This document shows, piece after piece, positions 22,052-29,485 of a DNA stretch of 37,746 bases. The DNA lies in IMG/VR virus record IMGVR_UViG_3300045118_000329, positions 1 through 37,746 of that record, one strand, 5' to 3'. Each line of letters starts with the position of its first letter. Position 1 is the stretch's first letter. Origin of the DNA: a virus. Both the position numbers and the translations under genes were made by a program. The notes under the pieces were generated by a model. The model was given only the letters and a program-made list of their open reading frames with translations. It made no database searches and had not been told where the DNA came from.

Positions 22052-24010
22052 TTAGGGCCCTGATAGGGCGCCTGCATTAGCGGGCACTGCGGAGAGGATC
22101 GACCTTTGGCCTCCCTGTTTTGCATTCGCTTTGATTTCCTCTTTTTTGAGGTCATTCTGCTGCTCCTCTCGTTTCATTGTAACCTCTCGGTTCTCGTTTT
22201 TCATCTTCACTTCTTCGGCCTGTGCGGCTGCTTGTGCTGCCATCATCAGTGCTTCCTGTATCAGCGGATTGTCTTTGTAGAGGAGATGCGGAGCGTTTAC
22301 CTCGAGCCATACGTTCGCGGCTAGTTCTTCGGGGTTCGGGTATTCGAGGCGCTTATAGAGGTCGAGGTTTGAAATGCGGTTCATTTTTGCAAGCTCAAGA
22401 GCCTGATTGGCGATTGACGTGCTGTCTTTCGGTAGAAGCGAGCCCTCTTTGACGCTCACGACGATTTTCGGTGGCTTCGCGCCTGGCACGAATTGGAAGC
22501 CAGTGTCGTAAACGTAGAGCAGTTGTACGAACCAGTTGTATATATCGTCAGCGTGCTGTTCTAGAAATTCTGTCACACCACCACCGATGCGATCGGAGTC
22601 AAGAGACCGACTTACGATCTTGCCGCGCACTGTGTCCTCAGATTCGAGACCAGCGGTTGAGGTTCCACGCACACCGAAAATGTCGCGCAGGCGATTTCGG
22701 GTATCGGCCAGTTGGGCAAAGATGTCTGGCGGAAGCGCAGGCGCTGGGTAACGATCGATGGCTTCGCGCGGAATGCCGTCAGGGATCGCTACTGCGCCGC
22801 CTTTACGGAGGGTTTTGACGACATTCTTTGCCTGCGGTTGCGTGAGGCCAGCTTTGGCGAGAGAGACGACGATGCCAGAGTTCATATCGTCGGCATTGTT
22901 GTCGATCTGCGCGTTGCGCTTGTTGATGCGGTCCTGGTTGGAAAGATTCTGTTGAATGAGCGATGTGTTGTCCATCGGCCGATCGCCGAGGTTGAAGACG
23001 GAGAGGAACACGTATGGCATTTGCGGACTGAGGAAGTGGTTGATGCCTTGTATCGTGGTTTCGGTTGCGGCGGCGTTGCCGTAGTCGTCCACCTGCACGC
23101 CCTCGGATGCAAGATCGGTCGGCGCGGGCGTTTCGGTTTTGTCGTAGTTCCAGTGCGGGTTTTTCTTTTTGAGTAAAATTGTTTTTTCGAGTTTCCAGCA
23201 AAAGTATTGCGGTGTCCACCATTCGATGAATTGAATTTTAGTGTCCATTTTGTCACCGACTTTCTCGGTGATGAGTTTGCGGGCCTCGGTCGCTTCTTTG
23301 TTTTCGGGGTTGTCCTCGATGAGTTTGAGGATTTTTGACGCGCTCATCTTGCGGTACTCGCCTACGCGATCTCCAGTGTAGCCGTCTTCGTCGATTGTTG
23401 CCTCGGGGTCGAGTATCACGCGATGCGGGCGAATAATGCGAGCGATCGGGATGTCCTTGTCGAGGTCCCAGCCGAATTTGGCGACGCCGAGATGGAAGAT
23501 CGCCCAGTGGCGTGCGCCTTTCTTGAGTTTGAGTCGCAGTTTGTTTTTATCGGCGAGGTCGGCGAGGCGGTTCTTCACTTTGAGAACGTATTTTTGGTGT
23601 TCGGGTTTTTCGTTTCCGTTTTCGTCTTTCTCGGACGCATCAAGAGTCACCAGAGGTTCTGGGTTGCGTCGCGTTGCTTGCGGCAGGTAAGTTTCAAGTG
23701 ACTCGAAGATAAGGTTATCGCTCTCGGCGCGTTCGCTTTCGATTTTTTCGCCAGCGCCTTGTTTGCCGAGCCAGTATTTTTCGTTCTCGTCGATTTGTTT
23801 CTGCCACTCCTGTTTCTTGGGCGAGTTATTCCAATCCGATTCCCACTGATCGGTGAGCTTCACGATATCCTCGTTTGACATTTCGAGCGTGAGCTCGGAT
23901 GTTTTCGATGACACGACACCCTCAGTTTTTTCCTCTGTGCCATCCCGTTTGGCCTTATTCACATCAGAGGAGAGCGATGCGTATCCTTTTATGTCGAGGT
24001 CTGTTGTCAT
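22052..24010 (-). CDS. Portal protein
   Basis: 652 residues. Typical portal features: WQKQIDENEKYWLGKQ, LVTLDASEKDENGNEKPEHQ, ARHWAIFHLGVAKFGWDLDK, PHRVILDPEATIDEDGYTGD, and a long helix late in the protein (DIFAQLADTRNRLRDIFGVR). The C-terminal ~60 residues are Lys/Glu/Gln-rich coiled coil. It forms the dodecameric DNA channel at the unique capsid vertex and docks the terminase. Start context AAACC-ATG. Downstream come the small conserved, scaffold and capsid genes in canonical order. Confidence 0.85.
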   Translation of the reverse strand: MTTDLDIKGYASLSSDVNKAKRDGTEEKTEGVVSSKTSELTLEMSNEDIVKLTDQWESDWNNSPKKQEWQKQIDENEKYWLGKQGAGEKIESERAESDNLIFESLETYLPQATRRNPEPLVTLDASEKDENGNEKPEHQKYVLKVKNRLADLADKNKLRLKLKKGARHWAIFHLGVAKFGWDLDKDIPIARIIRPHRVILDPEATIDEDGYTGDRVGEYRKMSASKILKLIEDNPENKEATEARKLITEKVGDKMDTKIQFIEWWTPQYFCWKLEKTILLKKKNPHWNYDKTETPAPTDLASEGVQVDDYGNAAATETTIQGINHFLSPQMPYVFLSVFNLGDRPMDNTSLIQQNLSNQDRINKRNAQIDNNADDMNSGIVVSLAKAGLTQPQAKNVVKTLRKGGAVAIPDGIPREAIDRYPAPALPPDIFAQLADTRNRLRDIFGVRGTSTAGLESEDTVRGKIVSRSLDSDRIGGGVTEFLEQHADDIYNWFVQLLYVYDTGFQFVPGAKPPKIVVSVKEGSLLPKDSTSIANQALELAKMNRISNLDLYKRLEYPNPEELAANVWLEVNAPHLLYKDNPLIQEALMMAAQAAAQAEEVKMKNENREVTMKREEQQNDLKKEEIKANAKQGGQRSILSAVPANAGALSGP

Positions 24011-24121
24011 GGTTTGTTTGTGTGATTTTTATGCAAAAATAGGCTGCGCGATCGCAATCAGATCGGGCAGCCACTTGTGGATTCCTATGAAAATTGTCGG
24101 TCGCGCTTTTCCGACTTTTTT

Positions 24122-24130
24122 ATTGTACCA
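24122..24130 (-). promoter_or_regulatory. Extended -10 (TGG-TACAAT) upstream of portal
   Basis: TGGTACAAT on the minus strand, followed by AATAAAA. The same TGGTACAATAA occurs at 33476-33484. TGTTGA or TTGACA lies upstream but at poor spacing. A leader of about 105 nt would precede the portal ATG. Confidence 0.45.
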
Positions 24131-24149
24131 CATCCACAATATGTCAACA

Positions 24150-24158
24150 TGTGGATAA
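24150..24158 (-). promoter_or_regulatory. DnaA box (perfect TTATCCACA)
   Basis: Perfect 9-mer about 20 bp upstream of the TGGTACAAT element, in the gap between the tRNA-like sequence and the portal gene. Confidence 0.6.
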
Positions 24159-24179
24159 CCCGTGGTTTACCAGCTGGGA

Positions 24180-24263
24180 AGAAGAGCCGCCATGTGCTTG
24201 GGTGCAGTGATGGCGGCAAGGGGGTTTGTGAGGATCACGATTGGACCCTCGGCGGGATGGGCT
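24180..24263 (-). ncRNA. Possible small RNA between terL and portal operons
   Basis: An extended -10 (TGC-TACAAT, 24270-24278) predicts a start near 24263. About 45 nt later comes a hairpin with a perfect 8-bp stem (GCCGCCAT/ATGGCGGC) followed by TCTTCTT, a plausible terminator. No coding frame fits. The result would be an ~80-nt RNA. It rests on sequence elements only. Confidence 0.3.
24186..24217 (-). terminator. Hairpin with 8-bp perfect stem downstream of terL region
   Basis: Arms 24186-24193 and 24210-24217 pair perfectly; the 16-nt loop can form three more pairs. On the minus strand TCTTCTTCCC follows, a weak U-rich tail. Placed between packaging genes and the portal promoter region. 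Confidence 0.5.
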
Positions 24264-24292
24264 GGTTGGATTGTAGCATAGGGTACCTACTG

Positions 24293-24360
24293 TGGAGTCG
24301 GTGGGAGTCGAACTCACGTACCCTTGTGACGCGACGCTAGACCGCGCCTGCGACGACTTC
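24293..24360 (-). other. tRNA-like sequence, probably degenerate
   Basis: The minus strand has a convincing T-arm (GTGAG-TTCGACT-CCCAC, one mismatch) and CGACTCC, which pairs with GAAGTCG 60 nt upstream as an acceptor stem with one mismatch. A D-arm CGC/GCG with a loop carrying A, GG and A is also visible. No proper anticodon stem with U33 can be drawn, and the total is short (~68 nt). It may be a decayed phage tRNA or a captured host tRNA 3' end; a functional tRNA is unlikely. It overlaps the last 2 nt of the gene at 24359-24550. Confidence 0.35.
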
Positions 24361-24550
24361 ATCGGCTTTCTTCGTCGGATTTGTCAGGCTCATTGCTAGC
24401 GCCGACCTCTGCGAGGTCCCCGCTATCAACAGCGACCTGCACATGCTCGGGGAGATCACCTTCGAATTCGAAGACATGACCCTCGTCGTAGTGCGAGCCG
24501 TTGAGCTCGATCCCACCCTCTTTCGATACCTTGAATTGGGATTTGATCAT
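24359..24550 (-). CDS. Small acidic protein between terL and portal
   Basis: 63 residues from ATG 24550 (context AATCC-ATG). The sequence is acidic with a small beta-like N-terminal part (IKSQFKVSKEGGIELNGSHY, DEGHVFEFEGDLPEHVQVAV). The longer frame upstream is basic and overlaps terL, so it is rejected. Unknown function; possibly packaging-related. Confidence 0.55.
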   Translation of the reverse strand: MIKSQFKVSKEGGIELNGSHYDEGHVFEFEGDLPEHVQVAVDSGDLAEVGASNEPDKSDEESR

Positions 24551-24608
24551 GGATTTTTTGGTTAATGATTTTCGTTGGTGACGAGTCGACCGCTCGCTTG
24601 ATTTCATT

Positions 24609-26354
24609 TTACCAATCAATTTTTTCTTCTTCAAGGCGGTCAAGTGCCGCTTCGGATTCCTCGTCCAACTTCGGCTTCGCGATTTTCGGCTCGTTGACGA
24701 GTTTGCCGCCTTTGATTTCAAGGTCTTCCTGCTGTTTTTGGGAGCCGAACATTTTCAGTGGGTCGAAGTTGACCGTCTTTTGGGGTGAGATCACATAGCT
24801 GTTCGGGCGTGTTTCTTCGCGTTGGGCAGGTATCAAGGCGCCCATGCCACCGAAGCGTCGCATGCCGACGCGCCAGAATACCGTTGCCATGGCGCGATGG
24901 TCGCGGCCGCTGCGGACCCACTTGTAGCCCTTGGTTTCGTTCGTGTCGGGGTCAAGCACCTTGATTTTGGCGATGTTATTCCAGTCGAGCCAGTATTCAA
25001 ACCAGTCCTCTTCGGTCCCGTGGACGGGAATGCGCTTGTTGCGAAACTCGTCGATGACAAACTGTATCATGCGGTTGCGATCAACGAGCGCGGTACCTTG
25101 CTCGTCGCCCTTGCCCCATTTCACGAGCTCCTTGCCTTTACGATCGCCCGTTAGAGCGCAGAGGAACACTCGGCCTGGGTATTTTTCGTAGAACTTTCGA
25201 CTGCCAATGAGGTCGCCGCCTTGGTCGATGAACGCCATCGCTTTCGGCCACCTATCCATGAGACGCTCAAGCTCGACGTAGTCGCTGGTGTCGCCGTGAA
25301 AAAATATGCCTTTGGAATTGCCAATGACGTAATCGAGTCGAAGCCCCGTATCGATACCGATCACGACGCGCTCATCTTCGGTCGGCGCGTATGGCGTGCC
25401 AGTGAGGTTTTGGAAGAATGCGTCGCGGAGCAGTTTTGCGGTTGCGTCAGCGTATGGCAGACCGAGGATTTTGGTGTAGAAGAACTCGGCCGTCGTGTCT
25501 TTGTTTTTGAATTTGTCGATGATGTCGCCAGCGCTCACCCATGGGCAGATGAGAAGCGGTACCCAGTAGCCCGATCGCTGTTTTTCGGGATTCTTTGCGA
25601 TCCAATGGCCGTCGGCTCGGGTATAGTCGTCGATTTCGCCTCTGCATTTCTTACAAACGTAAATGCGCTTTTCGATGTCGACGGACATTTTACGGGGATT
25701 CTCGGTATCCCAATTCATGAACTGCTCGAGGCCGCAGTGAGGGCAGGTGATGAACCAGTGCTTTTGGTCGGATTCAAGCCAATCCGCATGCACTCCTGTT
25801 TCGGGCAGTGACGGGTGGGAGAACGTGTGGATTTGCTTGAATTTCGAGTGCTGGAGGCGGGCCTGATAGTCGGCCACGACGTCGAGCTTGGAGCTGTCTT
25901 TTTCGTCGTGAACGAGGCGATCACCCGTGACCATAATGGCGGCTTTCTTCGTCCATGTGCCTCGGAAGTAAATCATTGAGCCGCCGACGGCTTTCTGCTC
26001 GATCGAATCCTTGTCGGCCACATCTTTGAGCATCTCAGGATTGTTGGCGATGATGCGGTTCACCTTGCCGCCGACGAAGACACGGACGTCTTGGTCGGTT
26101 GGCAGCGTGTAGATGATGTCCATTTTGTACCGCTTGGCATCGCGGTGGTTTTTGAGGATTTGGCAGGTAGACATGCCGACCTGCGCGGCTTTCATCACTA
26201 CCAGTTCTTGGCTGTTGTCGTCGTAGATATCAATCAGGAACGGGTGCGTAGCGATGAACTCGAAGGGATCGCCTTTTTCGTTACGAAGCGTCATCGCCCA
26301 AAGGTGGGCGAAGTCAGAGCTAATGAATTCCGTTATTGGGCTGGGGGTTTCCAT
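24609..26354 (-). CDS. terL: Terminase large subunit, GpA type
   Basis: 581 residues. The ATPase domain has KAAQVGMSTCQILKN as the Walker A-like adenine/phosphate motif and GDRLVHDEKDSS as Walker B with the catalytic Glu. A zinc ribbon sits mid-protein (CPHCGLEQ, later VCKKCRGEI), as in the lambda GpA family. The nuclease domain shows VVIGIDTGLRLDYVIG with RNase-H-like Asp. It cuts concatemers and pumps DNA through the portal. It overlaps the 65-residue gene upstream by 35 nt, implying coupling. GpA-type terminases often generate cohesive ends. Confidence 0.93.
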   Translation of the reverse strand: METPSPITEFISSDFAHLWAMTLRNEKGDPFEFIATHPFLIDIYDDNSQELVVMKAAQVGMSTCQILKNHRDAKRYKMDIIYTLPTDQDVRVFVGGKVNRIIANNPEMLKDVADKDSIEQKAVGGSMIYFRGTWTKKAAIMVTGDRLVHDEKDSSKLDVVADYQARLQHSKFKQIHTFSHPSLPETGVHADWLESDQKHWFITCPHCGLEQFMNWDTENPRKMSVDIEKRIYVCKKCRGEIDDYTRADGHWIAKNPEKQRSGYWVPLLICPWVSAGDIIDKFKNKDTTAEFFYTKILGLPYADATAKLLRDAFFQNLTGTPYAPTEDERVVIGIDTGLRLDYVIGNSKGIFFHGDTSDYVELERLMDRWPKAMAFIDQGGDLIGSRKFYEKYPGRVFLCALTGDRKGKELVKWGKGDEQGTALVDRNRMIQFVIDEFRNKRIPVHGTEEDWFEYWLDWNNIAKIKVLDPDTNETKGYKWVRSGRDHRAMATVFWRVGMRRFGGMGALIPAQREETRPNSYVISPQKTVNFDPLKMFGSQKQQEDLEIKGGKLVNEPKIAKPKLDEESEAALDRLEEEKIDW

Positions 26355-26517
26355 ACGCCTTTTTGACCTCGCCTTGCTCCTTGAAAATCACAACTCGACC
26401 GTCAGCATAGACGAGGCGGATTTGTCCGCAGTAGAGGCATACGATGGTTGCTGGTTTGAGCTCGCCGACGGCGAGTTCGGTGACGTGAAATTCGTGGTCG
26501 CAATATCTAGGTGCCAT
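26320..26517 (-). CDS. Small zinc-knuckle-like protein before terL
   Basis: 65 residues. YCDHEFHV and TIVCLYCGQIRLVYADG supply Cys/His pairs that could bind zinc. Located between the metallopeptidase-like gene and terL and overlapping the terL start by 35 nt. Possibly a packaging accessory factor; no family recognised. Confidence 0.6.
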   Translation of the reverse strand: MAPRYCDHEFHVTELAVGELKPATIVCLYCGQIRLVYADGRVVIFKEQGEVKKAYGNPQPNNGIH

Positions 26518-26531
26518 AGTAATATTTTTTA

Positions 26532-26939
26532 TTATTTGACATCACTTCGAGTTTTAATCGCTCGCATCGCGGCATCTGTTCCGATGACGTTGCCGTAAAT
26601 CGGGCCTGCGAGGATTCGCGCGATGTCGAAGAGTATTTTGTGACGTCGGTTACGGTCTTTGACTGTTCGGCATATGAACGCGAACTGGCGAGCGTAGGCC
26701 TCGGTTTCCTGCTCGATGCGGAAATATTGGTCTTGCAAGTAGCGGTCCCACCATGCGTCAGGGTCGGCGCCCTGTTGCTTTTCGTGCGTTTCTTCGTGGT
26801 GTAGGAGGTGGTCAGGGATGTCTTGGCCGCTCGGGTTGTAGAGGGTGTCGCCATAGGTGTAGACCGTCGTTGGTGTCGGGATCATACCCATTGCGAGAAT
26901 GGATTCGAGAATTGGCGGGTTGTCGTGGACGATTTTCAT
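26532..26939 (-). CDS. HExxH zinc metallopeptidase-like phage protein
   Basis: 135 residues from ATG 26939, which overlaps the upstream stop (ATGA). DHLLHHEETHEKQQGADP contains H-E-x-x-H, the zinc-binding and catalytic motif of gluzincin-type peptidases. EQETEAYARQF further on offers a third ligand Glu. Proteins with exactly this layout (HE-x-x-H-x3-Q, then W..YL, then E..AYA) are frequent in phages, without a known target. Candidates are prohead maturation or a cell-wall target; neither is shown. Confidence 0.7.
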   Translation of the reverse strand: MKIVHDNPPILESILAMGMIPTPTTVYTYGDTLYNPSGQDIPDHLLHHEETHEKQQGADPDAWWDRYLQDQYFRIEQETEAYARQFAFICRTVKDRNRRHKILFDIARILAGPIYGNVIGTDAAMRAIKTRSDVK

Positions 26940-27085
26940 GATACGTGTTGGATGCAATACAGCTTCGAGAAGCCCGCATCGCGGCATTCTCGCCATTGTG
27001 CGGTTACCCACCATATCGTGGAAACAATCACGAGGATAGCGAGAATGATGTAACCAAGTGTTATTGGGTCAATAGTTTTTTTCAT
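26936..27085 (-). CDS. 49-residue single-pass membrane protein
   Basis: MKKTIDPITLGYIILAILVI begins a transmembrane helix (residues ~9-29), then a short Cys-containing tail (CRDAGFSKLYC). It is linked by ATGA overlaps to both the upstream 34-residue gene and the downstream metallopeptidase gene. The tight coupling argues that it is translated. Role unknown; the small two-gene membrane pair could be a holin/spanin-like or superinfection-exclusion unit. Confidence 0.6.
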   Translation of the reverse strand: MKKTIDPITLGYIILAILVIVSTIWWVTAQWRECRDAGFSKLYCIQHVS

Positions 27086-27186
27086 GGAAGGAGGAGGATC
27101 GCCAGCGCGAGCAAGTACCACGGCGATATCGTGGCGCTCAGGTAGAGGGCGAGGATGATCACGACGATGTTGCGGAGCTCTTTCAT
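27082..27186 (-). CDS. 34-residue hydrophobic membrane peptide
   Basis: From ATG 27186: MKELRNIVVIILALYLSATI followed by a second hydrophobic stretch (SPWYLLALAILLLP). The ATG overlaps the terS stop and the stop overlaps the next ATG, so it sits in a chain of four coupled genes. Too short for similarity calls. Confidence 0.5.
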   Translation of the reverse strand: MKELRNIVVIILALYLSATISPWYLLALAILLLP

Positions 27187-27659
27187 GTCTTTTTGGGCTG
27201 TTTTTGGTAATGCTCTTTCCTGATTTTGCGCTCGACTTCTTCGACCTCCTTGCGTTGCTTTTCAAGCACGGAAGTCAGGCGCGGATCGAGTGTTATTTGG
27301 GCAGTGGTGTCGATTTGACCGCTGTGCTGGTGTTTTATCGTTTCGGCGTATTCGTTCGGTTTGCTGCGCTCCATGAACCACTTGGATATGCCGAGGTCGC
27401 CGCGTTCGACAGCGCCGATCAGGTTTTGGCGGGCGCGGAGGATCGGACGCTCTCGCATGAGGGCGATTTTGTCGCGGAACTTTGGGTGTTTATCCATATA
27501 GCGGTAGTAGGAATCTTCCGATATTTCCGCGTAATAGCAGGCCTCTTTGACTGTCGAGGCGATGGCTGCGGATTGCTCGAGTTTCGCAAGCACCTCTCGT
27601 GTATCCTTGCCGTTGAACCATGGCCTGCCCCCTTTGTTTTTTGAGTTTTTGTTGCTCAT
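27183..27659 (-). CDS. terS: Terminase small subunit (phBC6A51-like)
   Basis: 158 residues. The N-terminus GRPWFNGKDTREVLAKLEQS, followed by ACYYAEISEDSYYRYMDKHP, is the helix-turn-helix of phage small terminases of this type; LMRERPILRARQNLIGAVER and ISKWFMERSKPNEYAE match the rest of the domain. The C-terminus is a charged helix. It recognises the packaging site and recruits TerL, encoded four genes downstream. An extended -10 promoter lies about 20 nt upstream. Confidence 0.82.
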   Translation of the reverse strand: MSNKNSKNKGGRPWFNGKDTREVLAKLEQSAAIASTVKEACYYAEISEDSYYRYMDKHPKFRDKIALMRERPILRARQNLIGAVERGDLGISKWFMERSKPNEYAETIKHQHSGQIDTTAQITLDPRLTSVLEKQRKEVEEVERKIRKEHYQKQPKKT

Positions 27660-27679
27660 GCAAGTACAAATGATAGGCT

Positions 27680-27688
27680 ATTATATCA
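27680..27688 (-). promoter_or_regulatory. Extended -10 promoter of packaging operon
   Basis: TGA-TATAAT, 20 nt before the terS ATG. It shares ACATGATATAATA with the element at 7622-7630. No good -35 is seen. Confidence 0.5.
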
Positions 27689-28613
27689 TGTTTTTTAATG
27701 CTAGCGCTTGCCATCCAGTTTTCCACAACCTCGGCAGGTAATCCGTGAAAAGGTACCTACTCATGCCGCAATTGACAGCATTCCCCATCGCGAAATAACG
27801 GGCCGAGTCTGACACTCCCTCCGTCCACCCATCAGGAAATCCCTGAAGCCTTTCACACTCGAGCACCGTCAGCATCCTGAACCAGTCGCCATACGGCACC
27901 GCCTTCTCGCCACACCCCATCTGCGTTGTCAACGTCCCGACTCTATCCCACTTCCCAACGAGCTCAAAACTAAACTGCAACAACTGCTCTATCTTAGCCC
28001 TGTTCCTCTCCGTGTCCTTTATAACCCTATAAGACGCTTCGTTGAAATCGAACACATCCCTAAACCTCTTCGTATCGTCGACTATTCCTGGACGAACAGC
28101 ATCGAACGACTCCTTACTACCAAGAAATATGACCCTCTCTCTATTTTGCGCCGAACCGTAATACAACGCATTCAGCATAATAACCCTCACATAATACCCA
28201 GCATTCTCAAACACCCTAAAGACCTTCTGAAACGTTTTTCCTCCATCATGGTTCAGAATACCCTTAACATTCTCAAAAACAAAATACATCGGTTGCTTCA
28301 CCTGCAATATCCTATGAAGGTAAAGAACCATCGCACCCTTCTTACCCTTCCCATCCTCTAACCCCTTTCTGAGACCCGCAAGCGAAAAACTCTGACACGG
28401 AAACCCGCCAATAAGCACATCGAAGTCAGGAAGTGAATGCGGATTGATTTGTGTAATATCTCCAAAGTTAACATGAAGCGGGTAATGGGACTTGTATATT
28501 TTCTCCGATGTCTTCTTTATCTCAGAAAAACCAACACACTTCGCGCCGACCTCCTCGAGTCCCCAGTCCAACCCACCGACCCCAGTGAATGTCGAAAAAT
28601 ATCTTGTCGTCAT
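27681..28613 (-). CDS. DNA (cytosine-5) methyltransferase
   Basis: 310 residues with the ordered C5-MTase motifs: I (FSTFTGVGGLDWGLEEVG), IV with the catalytic Cys (LIGGFPCQSFSLAG), VI (YFVFENVKGI), VIII (YYGSAQNRERVIFLG), IX (ERLQGFPDGW) and X (AMGNAVNCGM). It methylates phage DNA, probably to evade host restriction. Its ATG overlaps the stop of the ParB-like gene (ATGA), a pairing seen in other phages. Coding-strand skew differs from its surroundings: G-rich and C-poor here, C-rich elsewhere, suggesting transfer. Confidence 0.92.
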   Translation of the reverse strand: MTTRYFSTFTGVGGLDWGLEEVGAKCVGFSEIKKTSEKIYKSHYPLHVNFGDITQINPHSLPDFDVLIGGFPCQSFSLAGLRKGLEDGKGKKGAMVLYLHRILQVKQPMYFVFENVKGILNHDGGKTFQKVFRVFENAGYYVRVIMLNALYYGSAQNRERVIFLGSKESFDAVRPGIVDDTKRFRDVFDFNEASYRVIKDTERNRAKIEQLLQFSFELVGKWDRVGTLTTQMGCGEKAVPYGDWFRMLTVLECERLQGFPDGWTEGVSDSARYFAMGNAVNCGMSRYLFTDYLPRLWKTGWQALALKNMI

Positions 28614-29203
28614 TTTTTCAAAAACCCCAACAGCTTCGAAGAGTCGAGCTCACCCCCCTTTTCGTTGAAAAACCTCTTAACCGCATCAAACTCCTCTATA
28701 CTTGAAAAATAAAAACTTGCCCTCGCCTTAATTCTCGGCGCCTCTGGCGCCTCAACGGTAAGCACCTTATACTTTCCAAGGTCTATGTCCCTATCAACCG
28801 CAATTTGACTGATCTCGCTTGCGAGTATTTTCCCGTCAAGGTCCGACCTGTCAAACCCAGTCAGATCTATCATCTCTGGAGAAAGAAGCTTCAACTCCTC
28901 AATAACCACCCCCATCCTCCACTCACTCTCATTAAGCTTATTGTCCGCCAGTCGATACGCTCGGGCCTTCTCCTCACTAATATCTATCCTAAGCACTAGC
29001 ACCTTCTCCAATCCAATAAGGTGCGCGGCAAGATAGCGCCCATGCCCGACGACTATCACACCATCCTGATCTACCACTATCGGTTGGTTAAATCCAAACT
29101 CCCTAATCGACGCAGCGATTCTCCTCACCTGCTCATCTGGATGATCCTTCGCATTCTGCGAATATGACCTTATATCGCCAATCGGGATTTCGACAATTTG
29201 CAT
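28610..29203 (-). CDS. ParB/Srx-like domain protein paired with methyltransferase
   Basis: About 197 residues from ATG 29203 (AAAACC context; a GTG at 29224 is less likely). The ParB N-terminal fold is clear: MQIVEIPIGDIRSYSQN, HPDEQVRRIAASIREFGFNQ, then GVIVVGHGRYLAAHLIGLEK with the CTPase/nuclease-type G-H-G-R, then ARAYRLADNKLNES. Phage proteins of this type often accompany DNA methylases, possibly helping target or regulate them. Same unusual skew as the methyltransferase. Confidence 0.85.
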   Translation of the reverse strand: MQIVEIPIGDIRSYSQNAKDHPDEQVRRIAASIREFGFNQPIVVDQDGVIVVGHGRYLAAHLIGLEKVLVLRIDISEEKARAYRLADNKLNESEWRMGVVIEELKLLSPEMIDLTGFDRSDLDGKILASEISQIAVDRDIDLGKYKVLTVEAPEAPRIKARASFYFSSIEEFDAVKRFFNEKGGELDSSKLLGFLKK

Positions 29204-29207
29204 GGTT

Positions 29208-29474
29208 TTAATATTTCGATACACTACCGCCCTCGGGCTCCGCGATCTTGAGGTTCACTCGGGCTTTTTCTGACGAGCCGACTACTCGCAAGAGCGTGCG
29301 GATCGCTTTCGCGGTCTCGCCAGACTTGCCAATAATTTTACCCATATCTGGTGCAGCGACGTGCAGAGTAAACAACACGCCTCTTTCATCAGTTTTCGAT
29401 TCAACGATGACTAGGGATGGATTATCAACGACCTGGCTGACTAAATACTCCAAGAATTGTTTGGATTTTTCCAT
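29208..29474 (-). CDS. khpA: KhpA-like KH-domain RNA-binding protein
   Basis: 88 residues, the length of bacterial KhpA. KQFLEYLVSQVVDNPSLVIV is the first helix and strand; DMGKIIGKSGETAKAIRTLL contains the G-x-x-G loop that grips RNA; VNLKIAEP closes the sheet. In bacteria KhpA binds many RNAs, often with KhpB, and influences cell division and translation. A copy in a phage is unusual. It lies 4 nt upstream of the ParB-like gene and just below the chaperonin genes, so it may adjust host or phage mRNA translation. Confidence 0.85.
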   Translation of the reverse strand: MEKSKQFLEYLVSQVVDNPSLVIVESKTDERGVLFTLHVAAPDMGKIIGKSGETAKAIRTLLRVVGSSEKARVNLKIAEPEGGSVSKY

Positions 29475-29485
29475 AGTGTTTTTGT

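Noticed and set aside
24029-24133. 34-codon frame upstream of the portal (MWYNKKVGKARPTIFIG...)
   Set aside because: Its ATG lies upstream of the predicted transcription start of the TGGTACAAT promoter and overlaps the -10, so it would not be in that mRNA. No other support.
24293-24360. Functional tRNA gene
   Set aside because: No anticodon stem with a U33 loop can be drawn, acceptor and T stems each have a mismatch, and the length is too short.
24293-24360. attP site in a tRNA end
   Set aside because: No integrase or excisionase gene is visible, so integration is unsupported.
27719-27727. Relaxed DnaA box TTTTCCACA (also 5371-5379)
   Set aside because: It fits only the relaxed consensus, and one copy lies inside coding sequence; such matches are expected by chance.
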